DNA from: Halopseudomonas pelagia
GTDB taxonomy: Bacteria > Pseudomonadota > Gammaproteobacteria > Pseudomonadales > Pseudomonadaceae
NCBI RefSeq assembly: GCF_009497895.1
Contig: NZ_CP033116.1
Location: 2,356,001 to 2,420,000, forward strand
DNA: 64,000 bases
Direction of reading: 5' to 3'
In this document: piece by piece, positions 25,547 to 35,940 of the stretch
Layout: each line of letters opens with the position of its first letter
Numbering within the stretch: the first letter of the stretch is position 1
Translations under genes and position numbers: made by a program
Notes under the pieces: generated by a model
The model's input: only the letters and a program-made list of their open reading frames with translations
What the model was told of the DNA's origin: nothing
Databases searched by the model: none

Positions 25547-27319
25547 TCAGTCAGTACGCTGGCCCAGCCCAAACTGCAACTCGGCCAGGCGCGCATATAG
25601 CGGGCTGCTTTGTATCAGTTGCTGGTGAGTGCCTAGCGCCACCAGCTTGCCATGCTCAATCACCGCGATACGATCGGCATGCTGAACAGTGGCTAACCGG
25701 TGCGCGATCACCAGGGTGGTGCGGCCGTGCATTAACGCGGGTAGCGCTTGCTGAATCAGGTGCTCGCTCTGGGCATCCAGCGCACTGGTCGCCTCATCCA
25801 GCAGCAGTATCGGCGCGTCGGTGAGCAGTGCCCGGGCGATGGCCAGGCGTTGCTTCTGGCCACCAGACAAGCCCAGGCCGGCATCGCCCAGCGGCGTATC
25901 GTAGCCCTGCGGCATGGCGTTGATAAACTCTTCGGCATGCGCTGCACGCGCGGCATTGATGACTGCCTGCATATCGGCTTCAGGACGCCCGTAGCGGATA
26001 TTGTCGGCCACACTGCCGTAGAACAGGGCCGGATTTTGTGACACCAGCGCAAAGCAGCGACGCAGATCGACCGGGTCCAGTTGACGGATGTCGCAGCCTT
26101 CCAGGGTAATCCGCCCTGAGCTGGGATCGAAGAAACGCAGTAACAGGTCGAGCAGAGTCGACTTGCCCGCCCCTGAGGGTCCGACTAGAGCCAGCGTTTC
26201 CCCCGCGTAAACCTGCAAATCCAGGCCGTCGATGGCATAAACGTCAGGCCGCATGGGGTAGGCAAACCGCACCTGCTCAAATGCAAGGTTGCCGCTGACT
26301 CGGGCGGGCAGTTGCAGCAAGCCGCTCACGGGCGCGGTAATTTCCCGCTGGGTCTGAAGCAGCTCGACGATGCGCGCACCCGCGCCAGCAGCACGCTGCA
26401 ACTCGCCGATCACCTCGCTCAGCGCGGCGGCGGAGACGCCGACGATCAAGCTGTAGAAGACGAAGGCGGCCAGTTCGCCGCCGCTGATACGCCCGGCGAT
26501 CACGTCCATGCCGCCAACCCAGAGCATCACGCCGATGGCGCCGAGCACCAGCACAATCACCACAAAGGTCAGCCAGGCACGCTGGCGAATCCGCTGTCGC
26601 GCGACCTCGAAGGCCTGCTCGACTACGCTGGAAAAACGCCGGCGGTCCTGCTCCTGATGGTTATAGGCCTGCACTGTCTTGATCTGGCCGAGAATCTCAC
26701 CTACGTAGCTGCCAACGTCCGCAACGCGATCCTGACTTAGCCTGGAGAGGCTTCTGACCCGTCGGCCGAAGAACAGGATTGGCGCAATCACCAGGGGAAT
26801 TGCCAGCATGACGATACTGGTCAGCTTGGGATTGGTGACGAATAACAGAACAATACCGCCCAGCAGCATTAAAGCGTTACGCAGGGCGATGGATACGGTC
26901 GAGCCGATAACGGATTGCAGCACTGTGGTGTCGGCGGTAAGCCGTGACTGGATCTCCAGACCGCGGTTGCTTTCATAGAATCCCGGATGCAGTTCGATCA
27001 GATGATCGAACACTTGCCGCCGTATGTCCGCCACCACTCGTTCGCCAATCCACGACACCAGGTAGAAACGCGCAAAGGTGCCAACTGCCAGGGCAATCAC
27101 CAGCACCGCAAAAAAGCCAACTGACTGATTGAGCAGTTCCGGCGACCGAGTGGCGAAGCCTTGATCAACCAGCAAGCGCAGCCCCTGACCCAGTGACAGG
27201 GTGATTGCCGCAGTGAAGGTCAACGCCAGCATGGCTCCGGCTACTTGCCAGCGGTAAGGGGCTATAAAGCGCAGCGTCAGTGACAGAGCCTGGCGATGCG
27301 TAGCTGCTATAGTCTTCAT
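25547..27319 (-). CDS. ABC exporter, fused permease and ATPase
   Basis: Half-transporter of 590 residues with six membrane helices (about 1-310) and a C-terminal ATPase carrying Walker A (G-P-S-G-A-G-K-S-T), the signature L-S-G-G-Q-K-Q-R and Walker B (I-L-L-L-D-E-A-T-S-A-L-D). It belongs to the MsbA/BmrA-type exporters working as a homodimer. ATG 27319 is preferred because it opens directly into the usual family N-terminus; ATG 27370 has a better ribosome site (GGGA, 7 nt) and would add 17 residues. It is divergent from the NSS transporter. The substrate is unknown. Confidence 0.88.
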   Translation of the reverse strand: MKTIAATHRQALSLTLRFIAPYRWQVAGAMLALTFTAAITLSLGQGLRLLVDQGFATRSPELLNQSVGFFAVLVIALAVGTFARFYLVSWIGERVVADIRRQVFDHLIELHPGFYESNRGLEIQSRLTADTTVLQSVIGSTVSIALRNALMLLGGIVLLFVTNPKLTSIVMLAIPLVIAPILFFGRRVRSLSRLSQDRVADVGSYVGEILGQIKTVQAYNHQEQDRRRFSSVVEQAFEVARQRIRQRAWLTFVVIVLVLGAIGVMLWVGGMDVIAGRISGGELAAFVFYSLIVGVSAAALSEVIGELQRAAGAGARIVELLQTQREITAPVSGLLQLPARVSGNLAFEQVRFAYPMRPDVYAIDGLDLQVYAGETLALVGPSGAGKSTLLDLLLRFFDPSSGRITLEGCDIRQLDPVDLRRCFALVSQNPALFYGSVADNIRYGRPEADMQAVINAARAAHAEEFINAMPQGYDTPLGDAGLGLSGGQKQRLAIARALLTDAPILLLDEATSALDAQSEHLIQQALPALMHGRTTLVIAHRLATVQHADRIAVIEHGKLVALGTHQQLIQSSPLYARLAELQFGLGQRTD

Positions 27320-27405
27320 TGAGGGCCCAGTCGAGATTCGATAATAGCTATGGTACCCTTGCGCGCTCATTTTTTTCCCGTTAATTGCCTGCTGGAACCC
27401 TACTG

Positions 27406-28848
27406 ATGAGCTCTCGAAACATCTGGACCCACAAGGGGACCTTTCTTCTCGCCGCGGTTGGTTCTGCGGTCGGCCTCGGCAACCTGTGGCGCTTCCCGTA
27501 TCTGACTGGTGAAAACGGCGGCGGAGCCTTTATTCTGGTCTACGCGATGACCATTGCCATTGTCGGGATTCCCATTCTGATCGCCGAAACCCTGATTGGC
27601 CGCGCCAGCCGCCGCAGCCCGATCATGGGGATGAAACACCTTACCGAAAGCCAAGGCTTGAACAATGCCTGGCGCAGCATCGGCTGGATGGGCGCCGCAG
27701 CCGCGTTCATTATTCTGAGCTTCTATTCGGTGATTGCCGGCTGGGCAGTGCACTACACCGGGCTGATGTTCAGCGGTTCTCTGGCGGGTGCGGACGCGGC
27801 AGCCATCGGCGCGTCGTTTGACAACCTGTTGGCATCGCCGGGATTGCTGTTGATGTATCACACGTTGTTTATTGTCGGCTCCGGGTTGATCGTCGGCATG
27901 GGTATTCACAAAGGCATCGAAGGCAGTTTGCGTTTTCTGATGCCTTCATTGTTTCTGATTCTGCTGGTCGTGCTGGTGTATTCACTCATGGTCGGCGATG
28001 CGGCGGCAGCGCTTAGCTTCCTGTTTACCTTCAACCTGCAGGATCTGAGCCTGGAAGGCTGGTTGGAAGCAATGGGGCAATCGTTCTTTACGCTGAGTCT
28101 GGGTATGGGCGCGATTATGGCGTATGGCGCTTATATGTCTGGCGAGGCTTCACTGACGCGTACCGCGTTTGCTATTGCGCTGGTGGATACTGTGGTGGCG
28201 CTGATGGCCGGGGTGGCGATCTTTGCCCTGGTCTTCGGCAGCGGGCTGGAAGCTGCACAGGGCCCTGGCTTGATGTTCGTTACCTTGCCCATCGCTTTTG
28301 CCCAGTTGCCGGGTGGCTCGATTCTGGGCGGGGTGTTTTTCGTATTGGTGATTGGCGCGGCCTTAACGTCGGCCATATCACTGGTGGAGCCTGTGGCAGC
28401 CTGGTTGGTCGAGCGTTTTGGTTTCAGCCGTCCGAAAGCGGTGGCACTGATGGTGGGACTCTGCTGGTTGCTGGGGTTGGTAACAGTATTCAGCTTCAAT
28501 CTGTGGTCGGAAGGGACCATTACCCATCAGCTGTTCGACCGCTCACCCTTTGACGTGCTGGAATTCATAACCAATATTCTGATGCCGCTGGGCGGTCTGT
28601 TGATCGCACTGTTTGCCGGCTGGGCGTTAAGCCGAGATGCGGTACTAGGGGAAATGGGCACTAACGCCGGTTGGTTTAGTATCTGGCAGTTCCTGGTGCG
28701 CTTTATCGCCCCCACGGCTGTGGCGTTTGTGTTTCTGCGCACCATTCCGCAAATCGAAGGCAACGTACGCCCGGCGGTGCTGGCGGTGTTGATGATCGTT
28801 GCGTTCAGCGTCGGCAGAAGGTTGTTGGCACGGCGCAACATCGGCTGA
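27406..28848 (+). CDS. Sodium-dependent transporter, NSS family
   Basis: Protein of 480 residues with about twelve membrane segments and the neurotransmitter:sodium symporter signature near the N-terminus (A-V-G-S-A-V-G-L-G-N-L-W-R-F-P-Y), which lines the sodium and substrate sites. Further motifs G-M-G-A-I-M-A-Y and S-L-V-E-P fit LeuT-like bacterial members. Likely substrates are amino acids or related amines. ATG 27406 is used; a start at 27385 is in frame. Divergent from the ABC exporter with an 86-nt gap. Confidence 0.92.
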   Translation: MSSRNIWTHKGTFLLAAVGSAVGLGNLWRFPYLTGENGGGAFILVYAMTIAIVGIPILIAETLIGRASRRSPIMGMKHLTESQGLNNAWRSIGWMGAAAAFIILSFYSVIAGWAVHYTGLMFSGSLAGADAAAIGASFDNLLASPGLLLMYHTLFIVGSGLIVGMGIHKGIEGSLRFLMPSLFLILLVVLVYSLMVGDAAAALSFLFTFNLQDLSLEGWLEAMGQSFFTLSLGMGAIMAYGAYMSGEASLTRTAFAIALVDTVVALMAGVAIFALVFGSGLEAAQGPGLMFVTLPIAFAQLPGGSILGGVFFVLVIGAALTSAISLVEPVAAWLVERFGFSRPKAVALMVGLCWLLGLVTVFSFNLWSEGTITHQLFDRSPFDVLEFITNILMPLGGLLIALFAGWALSRDAVLGEMGTNAGWFSIWQFLVRFIAPTAVAFVFLRTIPQIEGNVRPAVLAVLMIVAFSVGRRLLARRNIG

Positions 28849-28874
28849 AGCGAAGAACAGGAGCGGGGTGCCTT

Positions 28875-30236
28875 TCAGCTCTGCTCTATCGAGACGGTCA
28901 GGCGGGATGTGTGTGCGGCTAGCGCAACCTGGTTACGACCAGCCCGTTTGGCCTCATACATGGCCTGATCGGCGATGTTGACCAAATCTTCCGGGGCCAG
29001 GCTGTCGAAAGGGTAGGTCGCCACACCGACGCTGGCGGAAATCTGCACCAGCGTGTCCAGAACACTGAAGGGCCGACACAGGTCGGTGGTGATCTTTTTC
29101 GCCACCGCCATCACCTGTTCGGGAGCGCTGATTTCGTTCAGCGCAACAGTGAATTCGTCGCCGCCCATGCGCGCAACCGTGTCGGACTCGCGGACGCAAT
29201 CCTTGATGCGTTGTGCCACCAGGCGCAGGAGCACGTCGCCGGCCTCATGGCCCATGCTGTCATTCACCTCTTTAAACCCGTCCAGGTCAATAAACATCAC
29301 TGCAATGGACAGCTTGGCCCTTTCGGCATGACGCAGATCCTGCTGCAGCCGATCCATAAACAGGCGACGGTTGGGCAGGTCGGTGAGGATGTCGAAATTG
29401 GCCTGGTGCCAGCTCTGGTCTTCCGCCGCTTTGCGCAGCGTGATATCCCTGGCGATGCCTACCACGGCTTCGACCATTTCAGGTTGATCGGCTTCTTTAA
29501 CCAATACTGGTGAGAGGATATATTCCAATTGCTGGCCAGCACCGAGGGTGTAGGAAAATTCACCTCGATAGCTTTCGCCGCTGCTGACCACCTGCAGCAG
29601 GTTGCGCTGCAGGCTGGCGGCGAAGTCAAACCCCAGATCAAAGCAGGTTTTGCCGATTATCTGGTAGTGCGGGCGGTCGAACAAATCGGCGGTCGCTGCA
29701 TTAACGTATAAAAACCGACCCTCGGGATCGAGTACGAAAGTCTGGTCGGTGGACGCGCTGAGGATGGTTTTCAGCAGGCGAGTGTCCATGTCTTTTTCGT
29801 TGGTGTAGCTGGCCAGCGATTCGTCCAGCGACTGGTCGATTGCCTCGTTGAAACGAAGAATGTCGTCCAGGCAGTTGGGGGCGTTGGCGGGGTCGATTTC
29901 CTTCATCCACAGGCGCAGCACATTGACGCGCAGGGCGCGATATTCCGATACGGCTTCATTGATGGTAAAACCAGCGGTCAGACGGTCAACGCCGTGCTCT
30001 TCTGCAGCGGTGTCTGCGTCGGGATCAAAGGGGGCCTGGCCCTTGGAACGGGCAATTTGCTGAGCTTCGGTTTGCGGCTTGTCCAGATCGGTAGCGATGG
30101 CCATCAGCATTTCGCGGGCGTGATCGCGACGGCCTTTCTTGTCGAGGTTGTTGGCTGAGTCGATACTCAGCGCAAACTTGTCCCACTCCAGGAGCAGTAT
30201 CTCGATATTGCCGCGAATAAAATCAGCCAGCTTCAC
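28875..30236 (-). CDS. PAS-GGDEF diguanylate cyclase with RsbR-like N-terminal domain
   Basis: Soluble protein of 453 residues. Residues about 1-150 form a helical domain resembling the RsbRD N-terminal sensor, about 155-275 a PAS domain (F-V-L-D-P-E-G-R-F-L-Y-V-N) with its PAC motif, and about 280-445 a GGDEF domain with an intact R-M-G-G-D-E-F active site, so it should make cyclic di-GMP. There is no EAL domain and no membrane helix. Start codon is GTG 30236 with GAGG 7 nt upstream. The ankyrin protein gene lies upstream on the same strand, 229 nt away. Confidence 0.9.
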   Translation of the reverse strand: MKLADFIRGNIEILLLEWDKFALSIDSANNLDKKGRRDHAREMLMAIATDLDKPQTEAQQIARSKGQAPFDPDADTAAEEHGVDRLTAGFTINEAVSEYRALRVNVLRLWMKEIDPANAPNCLDDILRFNEAIDQSLDESLASYTNEKDMDTRLLKTILSASTDQTFVLDPEGRFLYVNAATADLFDRPHYQIIGKTCFDLGFDFAASLQRNLLQVVSSGESYRGEFSYTLGAGQQLEYILSPVLVKEADQPEMVEAVVGIARDITLRKAAEDQSWHQANFDILTDLPNRRLFMDRLQQDLRHAERAKLSIAVMFIDLDGFKEVNDSMGHEAGDVLLRLVAQRIKDCVRESDTVARMGGDEFTVALNEISAPEQVMAVAKKITTDLCRPFSVLDTLVQISASVGVATYPFDSLAPEDLVNIADQAMYEAKRAGRNQVALAAHTSRLTVSIEQS

Positions 30237-30465
30237 CCGTTAACCTCACATGCGTAATCTGATCAGACAAGCATGCTGGTAATCCTAGTTCTGCTGAACT
30301 AAGTGACAAGTATGCCGCATACCCGACACAGGAATTCATTACGTCAAGTGCTGGCAATATATCACCGTTTTGCCTTAAGAAAAGCATTGCCAGTGGCTGA
30401 CGCGGGTATTGCCCATTCACCGCTAAAGGCGATAACTGCGGGGAGTTTGCCAGTAATCGGCAGCC

Positions 30466-30981
30466 TCAATCGTTGGGCTGGAGCAAAGCGACTATGTCAG
30501 TGGCGCCCATCGCCCGGGCGAGATCCAGAGCGGTTTTGCCCTCATCGTCGCTAACGCGGGTGTTGGCACCGGCATCCAGCAATTGATTGAAGATATCGAG
30601 CTGGTTGAACATGGCAGCAAACATCAGCGCGGTTTTACCTCCTGGCGGGCGAAAGTTGACGTCAGCTCCGTCAAGGATCAAGGCGTCGATCAGCGCTCTT
30701 TCGCCCTTGAAAACTACTCCAGCCAGTGGCGTCTGCCCGCGATCATTGGCCAGGTCTGGATCTGCTCCGTGTTTCAGAAGTAACGCCGACGTCTCCAGGT
30801 GACCGTGGTAGCTGGCCAGCATCAGCAGACTATCACCCTTGTGATTTCTCAGATTGGCGGGTAGCCCCGCTTGCAGTAATGGCGCCAATCCCTGGCTGTT
30901 TCCGTCCCGAGCAAAATCAAAGATCTTTTCGGCAAAAGCGAGTACTTCATCATCAAGTACGCCGGGAGGGTCAGTCTGCAT
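30466..30981 (-). CDS. Ankyrin repeat protein
   Basis: Cytoplasmic protein of 171 residues made of about four ankyrin repeats (about 35-168), with repeated G-A-x-x-x and T-x-L-x-x-A elements such as D-G-A-D-V-N-F-R and G-K-T-A-L-M-F-A. No signal peptide. Proteins of this type in pseudomonads are sometimes linked to catalase (AnkB), but no catalase is near. ATG 30981 follows AAGG. The partner bound by the repeats is unknown. The 229 nt on its downstream side hold no recognisable feature. Confidence 0.9.
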   Translation of the reverse strand: MQTDPPGVLDDEVLAFAEKIFDFARDGNSQGLAPLLQAGLPANLRNHKGDSLLMLASYHGHLETSALLLKHGADPDLANDRGQTPLAGVVFKGERALIDALILDGADVNFRPPGGKTALMFAAMFNQLDIFNQLLDAGANTRVSDDEGKTALDLARAMGATDIVALLQPND

Positions 30982-31237
30982 AAATTACCTTCTTGGATGT
31001 AGTCGCTGTTCTTATGTAGAAGCTTGATATGGCCGTTCAGACTGGCGCAGGTCAATTGCGCAGTCTCTGTGCTATGGCTCGCCAAGCTGATTTTGGTTCC
31101 CTTGCAGCACTCCTGACTCCACGCATCGGGCTTCTGCGGCAACAGTCTGTTGCCAGCAGCGGCGGGGCTTTTCTGGCATCATGAGCGTCTATGTTCTGCT
31201 ATCTTCCGAGCAGATCGCCCGTTATTTCGGATATTAC

Positions 31238-32413
31238 ATGCCTCTCAAAATACTGCTCATTCTGGGTGGTCTCAGCGCTTTCGGCCCACTGGCGATTGAC
31301 CTCTATCTGCCTGCCTTTCCGGCCATGGCTACCGCCTTTGGCACCGATATCGAGCACATTCAGCTCAGCATGTCAGTGTATTTTCTTGGATTGGCTTCAG
31401 GCCAACTCTTCTACGGCCCTGTCGCCGACCGTTATGGCCGCCGCAAGCCGCTGATGTTTGGCATTGCGCTGTTCTGCCTGGCCTCGCTGGCCTGTGCTTT
31501 GGCACCCACGCTCGAATGGCTCTTGGTGGGCCGCTTTGGTCAGGCGCTAGGTGGCTGCGCTGGCATGGTGGTGACGCGTGCGGTAGTGCGTGACCTATGC
31601 AAGCCGATTGATGCTGCGAAGGCTTTCTCGCAGTTGATGTTGGTTATGGGCGTAGCACCGATTCTGGCGCCCTTGGCCGGCGGTTGGCTGCTCAAACTCG
31701 GCGGTTGGCCGTCGATCTTTCTGTTTCTGACGGTGTTCTCCGGGCTGTTTGCCTTCGCGGTTTATTTCGGCTTGCGTGAGACGTTGTCTGTGCATGAACG
31801 GCCGGCGCTATCCACCGCGTGGGGTCGCTATATGCGCTTATTGCGCGAACCGGTGTTCATGTACCACGCGTTGACTGGCGGCATTGCCATCGCTGGCATG
31901 TTTGCTTACATCGCTGGCTCGCCCTTCATCATTATCGAACTCTATGGCATTGCCCCGGAGCATTTCGGCTGGTTCTTCGGTGCCAACGCCGCGGGTTTTA
32001 TTCTGTTCGCCCAGTTCAACAGCAGGATGCTGCGCCGTCGGCCGCCGGTGAAACTGCTGCAACGCACCACGCTGATCTATCTGCTGTGCACCTGCTGGCT
32101 ACTGGGTACGGCGCTATGGCAGCCTGAATCGCTATGGCCGCTTATGCTCCCGCTGTTTGGTAGCGTCGCGGTGATCGCGCTGGTATTACCCAACTCGTCG
32201 GCCTGTGCGATGGCCGGGCATGGGCATCAGGCAGGGGTAGCGTCGGCGCTGATGGGTACCATGCAGTTTGTGATTGCGGGCATTACTTCCGCATTGGTTG
32301 GGCTGCTGCACAACGGCACCGCCTTACCCATGGCGGGCGTAATGGCTACTTGTGGCGTTCTGGTGGTGTTGATGGCGCGGCAGGCCCGGCGCGCTGGCGG
32401 TCTGCATTTCTGA
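31238..32413 (+). CDS. Bcr/CflA family multidrug MFS transporter
   Basis: Protein of 391 residues with twelve membrane segments. Bcr/CflA hallmarks are the opening G-P-L-A-I-D-L-Y-L-P-A-F-P, the loop motif G-P-V-A-D-R-Y-G-R-R-K-P and R-A-V-V-R-D in helix 4. Predicted proton-coupled drug exporter. ATG 31238 fits the family length; ATG 31181 in the same frame would add 19 residues without hydrophobic meaning. It is convergent with selB; the 36-nt gap shows no clear terminator. The 256 nt upstream of the gene hold no recognised feature. Confidence 0.9.
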   Translation: MPLKILLILGGLSAFGPLAIDLYLPAFPAMATAFGTDIEHIQLSMSVYFLGLASGQLFYGPVADRYGRRKPLMFGIALFCLASLACALAPTLEWLLVGRFGQALGGCAGMVVTRAVVRDLCKPIDAAKAFSQLMLVMGVAPILAPLAGGWLLKLGGWPSIFLFLTVFSGLFAFAVYFGLRETLSVHERPALSTAWGRYMRLLREPVFMYHALTGGIAIAGMFAYIAGSPFIIIELYGIAPEHFGWFFGANAAGFILFAQFNSRMLRRRPPVKLLQRTTLIYLLCTCWLLGTALWQPESLWPLMLPLFGSVAVIALVLPNSSACAMAGHGHQAGVASALMGTMQFVIAGITSALVGLLHNGTALPMAGVMATCGVLVVLMARQARRAGGLHF

Positions 32414-32449
32414 ACCTGCCTACGGCCTGGATTTTCCAGGGCGCTGAAT

Positions 32450-34309
32450 TCAAGCGAGCCGTCGATAGTGTCCGCTTTGTCGGGTCAGGCCGGCTTTGTC
32501 GAAGTACTCCAGAACCGCGACGCTGTGATTGCGACCAATGCCGCTGTGATCGCGGAAGCTGGCCGTGCTGAACTGCCCGTCACACTGTTGCCTTGCCAAC
32601 TCGCCAGCGACGCTGAGCAGGTGATCAACGCTTTCCGGAAGCAGGTAGCGATTGCGTCCCACGCACGCCAGTAACCCCAGGGCGCTTAGTTTATCCAGCC
32701 TGGTCAGTAGCCCGGCCTTGTCCAGGTTAAAATCAGCCATCAGCTCGCCGATAATAGGCGGGCGTGGGGCGCAGGCGCGAAAGGCAGGCTGCAGCTGTTC
32801 GAACCACTCCAGACTTTGCGTATCGGCTTGGGGTTGATGGCCCGGCAAGTGCAGGTTGGGACCGTTTTGCTGCAGCATGTGCCGGTCGAGGGCATGACGA
32901 ATCACCGCGCTCAGCAGTCGACTCCTGGTAGGCAACACCAGATGTCTTGTGAGGCGCGGGCGGGTCATGCCGGCCTGATCGGGATGCTGAAGATGATGCT
33001 CAGCTAACGCTGCCAGCAGATGCTGCAAACACTGATCGAAATCAGCTCGCCTGCACAGCCAGCCAGCCACGCGAAGAATTTCTGTATGTCTCGCTCGCCC
33101 AGGCTCGATAGTCAGGTGGCGGGCACGCATGAAGCGGCGCAGATCTACGCCGTCGGCCAGCACGGCCAGCAAGTTCTGCAGAGCCTGGTCAGCATCGGGA
33201 GCATCCATGGCCACCAGGGCTGCGAGACGTTCCGGCCGTTGCCGGCCCTTGGTCTCGGCAAAAGGATCGAGCACCTGGCCGCTACCAAGCAACTTGCGGC
33301 TGGCCGGGTCGCGGATGATAAACCGCTCGCCGTAACGGCAACATACAGGTCGGTCCAGAATCCACTGTCCGTAGTGCTGATCTGCGGTTAATGGCTCCCC
33401 CCTCAACGGAACACAGCGGGCGTTGATTACCGCATTACCCATATGCAACTGCAGAGTGCCTCGATTGGGCAGGCGGGAGATCAGCTGCATGCGTGCGTCC
33501 AGGCAAGTGCTCGGCGCGAAAATGGCTGCGTCGAGTAATTGGCTGCCACGGGTCAGGTCCGCGCCCGTCATATCGCCCACCAGATTCAACGCGCAGCGCT
33601 GGCCTGCATGGGCGGCACTAGCTGCCCGACCGTGCACCTGTATGCTGCGGATCCGCAAGGAGGCGCCGTTGTCAGACAGGCGTAGAACGTCACCGGTCTG
33701 AACACGCCCGCTCAGCAGGGTGCCAGTCACGATATCGCCTGCGCCGGGCTGGCTGAAATGGCGGTCAATGCTCATCCGTGCCGGCCCTTGATTATCCGCC
33801 GCGGAAAAGCTCTCGACCCAGCTGTTGAGCTGCTCGACAAGCGCAGCTATCCCATCGCCGCTCAGACTGTCGATCAAAAAGCTCGGTGGATTATGAACAG
33901 CTAGGTCGGCCAGAAGCTGCAAGGTCTCCTGCTGTACTCGCAAGGCGCGCTCGTTAGTGACGCTGGCGCATTTGCTGATGACCACCAGGATTGGTCGGCC
34001 GCCGAGCAATTTGAGGACTTGCAGATGCTCCAGCGTTTGCGGCATAACGCCGTCATCCGCAGCGACCACCAGCATCACCGCGTCGACACATCCCATGCCG
34101 GCGAGCAGGGTGCGCATGAATTTTTCGTGACCGGGTACATCCACCAGATCAATCGTCTTGCCGTCAGCGCAGGCCATCCAGGCGTAGCCCAGCTCGATAC
34201 TCATGCCGCGGCGCTGTTCCTCGGCGGTACGGTCAGTATGCTGGCCGGTTAGCGCTTTGATCAGCGCCGTCTTGCCGTGGTCAACGTGGCCAGCCGTGGC
34301 GATGATCAT
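32450..34309 (-). CDS. selB: Selenocysteine-specific elongation factor SelB
   Basis: Protein of 619 residues that carries selenocysteinyl-tRNA to UGA codons marked by a SECIS hairpin. The N-terminal GTPase has G1 motif G-H-V-D-H-G-K-T (7-14), D-V-P-G-H-E-K-F, and a T/S-K-C type G4. EF-Tu-like barrels follow (about 165-340), then a winged-helix array at the C-terminus (about 370-619) that reads the SECIS. Start ATG overlaps the selA stop by 4 nt, so the two are coupled. It is encoded downstream of a UGA-containing gene that is probably its client. Confidence 0.95.
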   Translation of the reverse strand: MIIATAGHVDHGKTALIKALTGQHTDRTAEEQRRGMSIELGYAWMACADGKTIDLVDVPGHEKFMRTLLAGMGCVDAVMLVVAADDGVMPQTLEHLQVLKLLGGRPILVVISKCASVTNERALRVQQETLQLLADLAVHNPPSFLIDSLSGDGIAALVEQLNSWVESFSAADNQGPARMSIDRHFSQPGAGDIVTGTLLSGRVQTGDVLRLSDNGASLRIRSIQVHGRAASAAHAGQRCALNLVGDMTGADLTRGSQLLDAAIFAPSTCLDARMQLISRLPNRGTLQLHMGNAVINARCVPLRGEPLTADQHYGQWILDRPVCCRYGERFIIRDPASRKLLGSGQVLDPFAETKGRQRPERLAALVAMDAPDADQALQNLLAVLADGVDLRRFMRARHLTIEPGRARHTEILRVAGWLCRRADFDQCLQHLLAALAEHHLQHPDQAGMTRPRLTRHLVLPTRSRLLSAVIRHALDRHMLQQNGPNLHLPGHQPQADTQSLEWFEQLQPAFRACAPRPPIIGELMADFNLDKAGLLTRLDKLSALGLLACVGRNRYLLPESVDHLLSVAGELARQQCDGQFSTASFRDHSGIGRNHSVAVLEYFDKAGLTRQSGHYRRLA

Positions 34310-35715
34310 GTGAAAGGCCGCGCCTGGAGCTGGTCGATCAGCAGCTGTTCTTCGTCCAGGCAGCGCAGGTCGAGCAATAACCGGCCGTCGTGCAGTCGAC
34401 CAATGACGGGTACCGGCAGCTTCATCAAGGCACTTTGCAGACGTTGTAGTTGTTTGTTAGCGCCGCGCTTTCCGGCCGTCGGCTGCAGGGCAATGGCGCT
34501 ACTTGGTAGCCTTTCCACCGGCAAGGAGCCACTGCCAATCTGGCCCATAACGTCGATTACCGACGCCTGCGCGACATCGCCTGCCCAGGCTTGAAATAAC
34601 GGCAACAGCCTGTTCACTTGCTGGCGGATGTCGTGCTGCGGCCGGCTTAACCAGCGCAGGCTCGGCAGGCGCGCGGCGAGATTTTCCGGGTGTGCATAGA
34701 GCTTGAGCACCGCTTCCAGTGCGGCCAGGGTAACCTTGTCGCAGCGCAGGGCGCGCTTGAGCGGGTTCTTTTTCAGTTTGTCTATCAATGCCCGTTTGCC
34801 AACGATAATGCCGGCCTGCGGTCCGCCCAGCAGTTTGTCGCCGCTGAAGGTGATCAGGTCAGCGCCATTGGCGATGCTGTCCATCGGCGTGGGCTCGTAG
34901 GGCAGGCCCCACTGGCGCATATCGATCAGGCTGCCACTGCCCAGATCTATGGCGTAGGGCAACCCCTGTTCATGCGCGACCTGGGCAATTTGCGCCTCCG
35001 GCACGCTGGCGGTAAAGCCCTGGATGGCGTAGTTGCTGGCATGGATGGTCATCAGTAGGCCGGTTTTCGAGCTGATCGCTTCTGCGTAGTCGCGCAGGTG
35101 CGTGCGGTTGGTCGTGCCTACTTCATGCAGCTTGGCCTGGGCGCGGCGCATGATATCCGGTACGCGAAAGGCGCCGCCGATTTCCACCAGCTCGCCACGG
35201 GACACCAGTACCTCCTTTCCCTTTGCCAGCGTATTGAGCGTCAGCAGTACAGCGGCAGCATTGTTGTTGACCACGGTGGCGGCTTCGGCGCCGGTCAGGC
35301 GGCATAGCCAGTCCTCGACGTGGCTGTCACGATCACCGCGTTTGCCCTTGGCCAAATCGAATTCGAGATTGCTTGCCCCTCGGGCCACATCGCACATGGC
35401 GCTGATGGCTTCTTCCGGCAATGGCGCGCGGCCCAGGTTGGTGTGCAGAACGGTGCCGGTGAGATTGAACACCTTGCGCAGGGAGGGGGCGAGCAGGGCG
35501 TGCAACTGTTGCTGTACACGTTCGACAAACTGATCGGGGTCGCAAGGTTCACTGTTGGCTCTGAGCCGGCTCAGCTCATCGCTGATGATCTGCTTGGTCA
35601 GTGAGCGGCCGTGGTGCTTGGTCAATTCGTGGATGATTGGCCAGTTCAATATCTGGTCCACGGAGGGCAGGGTACGACGCACATCGGAGGATGTGGGCAG
35701 GTCGGTATTCAGCAC
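34306..35715 (-). CDS. selA: L-seryl-tRNA(Sec) selenium transferase
   Basis: PLP enzyme of 469 residues that turns seryl-tRNA(Sec) into selenocysteinyl-tRNA(Sec) using selenophosphate. The PLP lysine is K294 in [13 protein letters not shown]. The family motif [14 protein letters not shown] is at 84-97, and the helical N-terminal tRNA-binding part is complete. Start is GTG 35715 with GAGG about 10 nt upstream; no ATG gives a full protein. It lies 225 nt after the UGA-containing gene on the same strand, with a large inverted repeat in the gap. Confidence 0.95.
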   Translation of the reverse strand: MLNTDLPTSSDVRRTLPSVDQILNWPIIHELTKHHGRSLTKQIISDELSRLRANSEPCDPDQFVERVQQQLHALLAPSLRKVFNLTGTVLHTNLGRAPLPEEAISAMCDVARGASNLEFDLAKGKRGDRDSHVEDWLCRLTGAEAATVVNNNAAAVLLTLNTLAKGKEVLVSRGELVEIGGAFRVPDIMRRAQAKLHEVGTTNRTHLRDYAEAISSKTGLLMTIHASNYAIQGFTASVPEAQIAQVAHEQGLPYAIDLGSGSLIDMRQWGLPYEPTPMDSIANGADLITFSGDKLLGGPQAGIIVGKRALIDKLKKNPLKRALRCDKVTLAALEAVLKLYAHPENLAARLPSLRWLSRPQHDIRQQVNRLLPLFQAWAGDVAQASVIDVMGQIGSGSLPVERLPSSAIALQPTAGKRGANKQLQRLQSALMKLPVPVIGRLHDGRLLLDLRCLDEEQLLIDQLQARPFT

Positions 35716-35785
35716 GGAACACTAGCCTCGTGAGGGATGATGCTAAGCATGAGGGTTGATAAACGCCGGAGCTGATAAGGGCGAG

Positions 35786-35878
35786 TGGGGCACTCTGCTA
35801 CAAGACCGTCAATGCCAGGGATGGCATTGATGAGCTACACGGACGTACTTGCCGCGTGTCTTGTAGCAGAGTGCCCCA
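35786..35878. repeat. ERIC/REP-like nested inverted repeat between the UGSC gene and selA
   Basis: Outer arms at 35786-35806 and 35858-35878 are perfectly complementary over 21 bases (TGGGGCACTCTGCTACAAGA and onward). Inside lies a second perfect 8-bp stem, TCAATGCC (35809-35816) with GGCATTGA (35823-35830), and a weaker one around ACACG and CGTGT. The whole could fold into a branched RNA on either strand. The layout resembles dispersed intergenic palindromes of pseudomonads; no second copy was noticed in this window. It may damp or process the transcript between the selenoprotein genes and selAB. Confidence 0.75.
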
Positions 35879-35940
35879 TTTGCCCAGAGCACCAATCTTG
35901 ACGATCAAACCTTATGCACGGGCCGCAAGGCCCGTCACCA

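Noticed and set aside
30237..30465. Possible sigma-54 promoter around TGGCTGACGCGGGTATTGC
   Set aside because: The GG-to-GC spacing is 14 bases instead of the required 10.
35786..35878. tRNA-Sec (selC) in the gap next to selA
   Set aside because: The palindromes are too long and too regular for a tRNA cloverleaf, and no T-arm motif or UCA anticodon loop could be placed. selC was not found in the window by eye.
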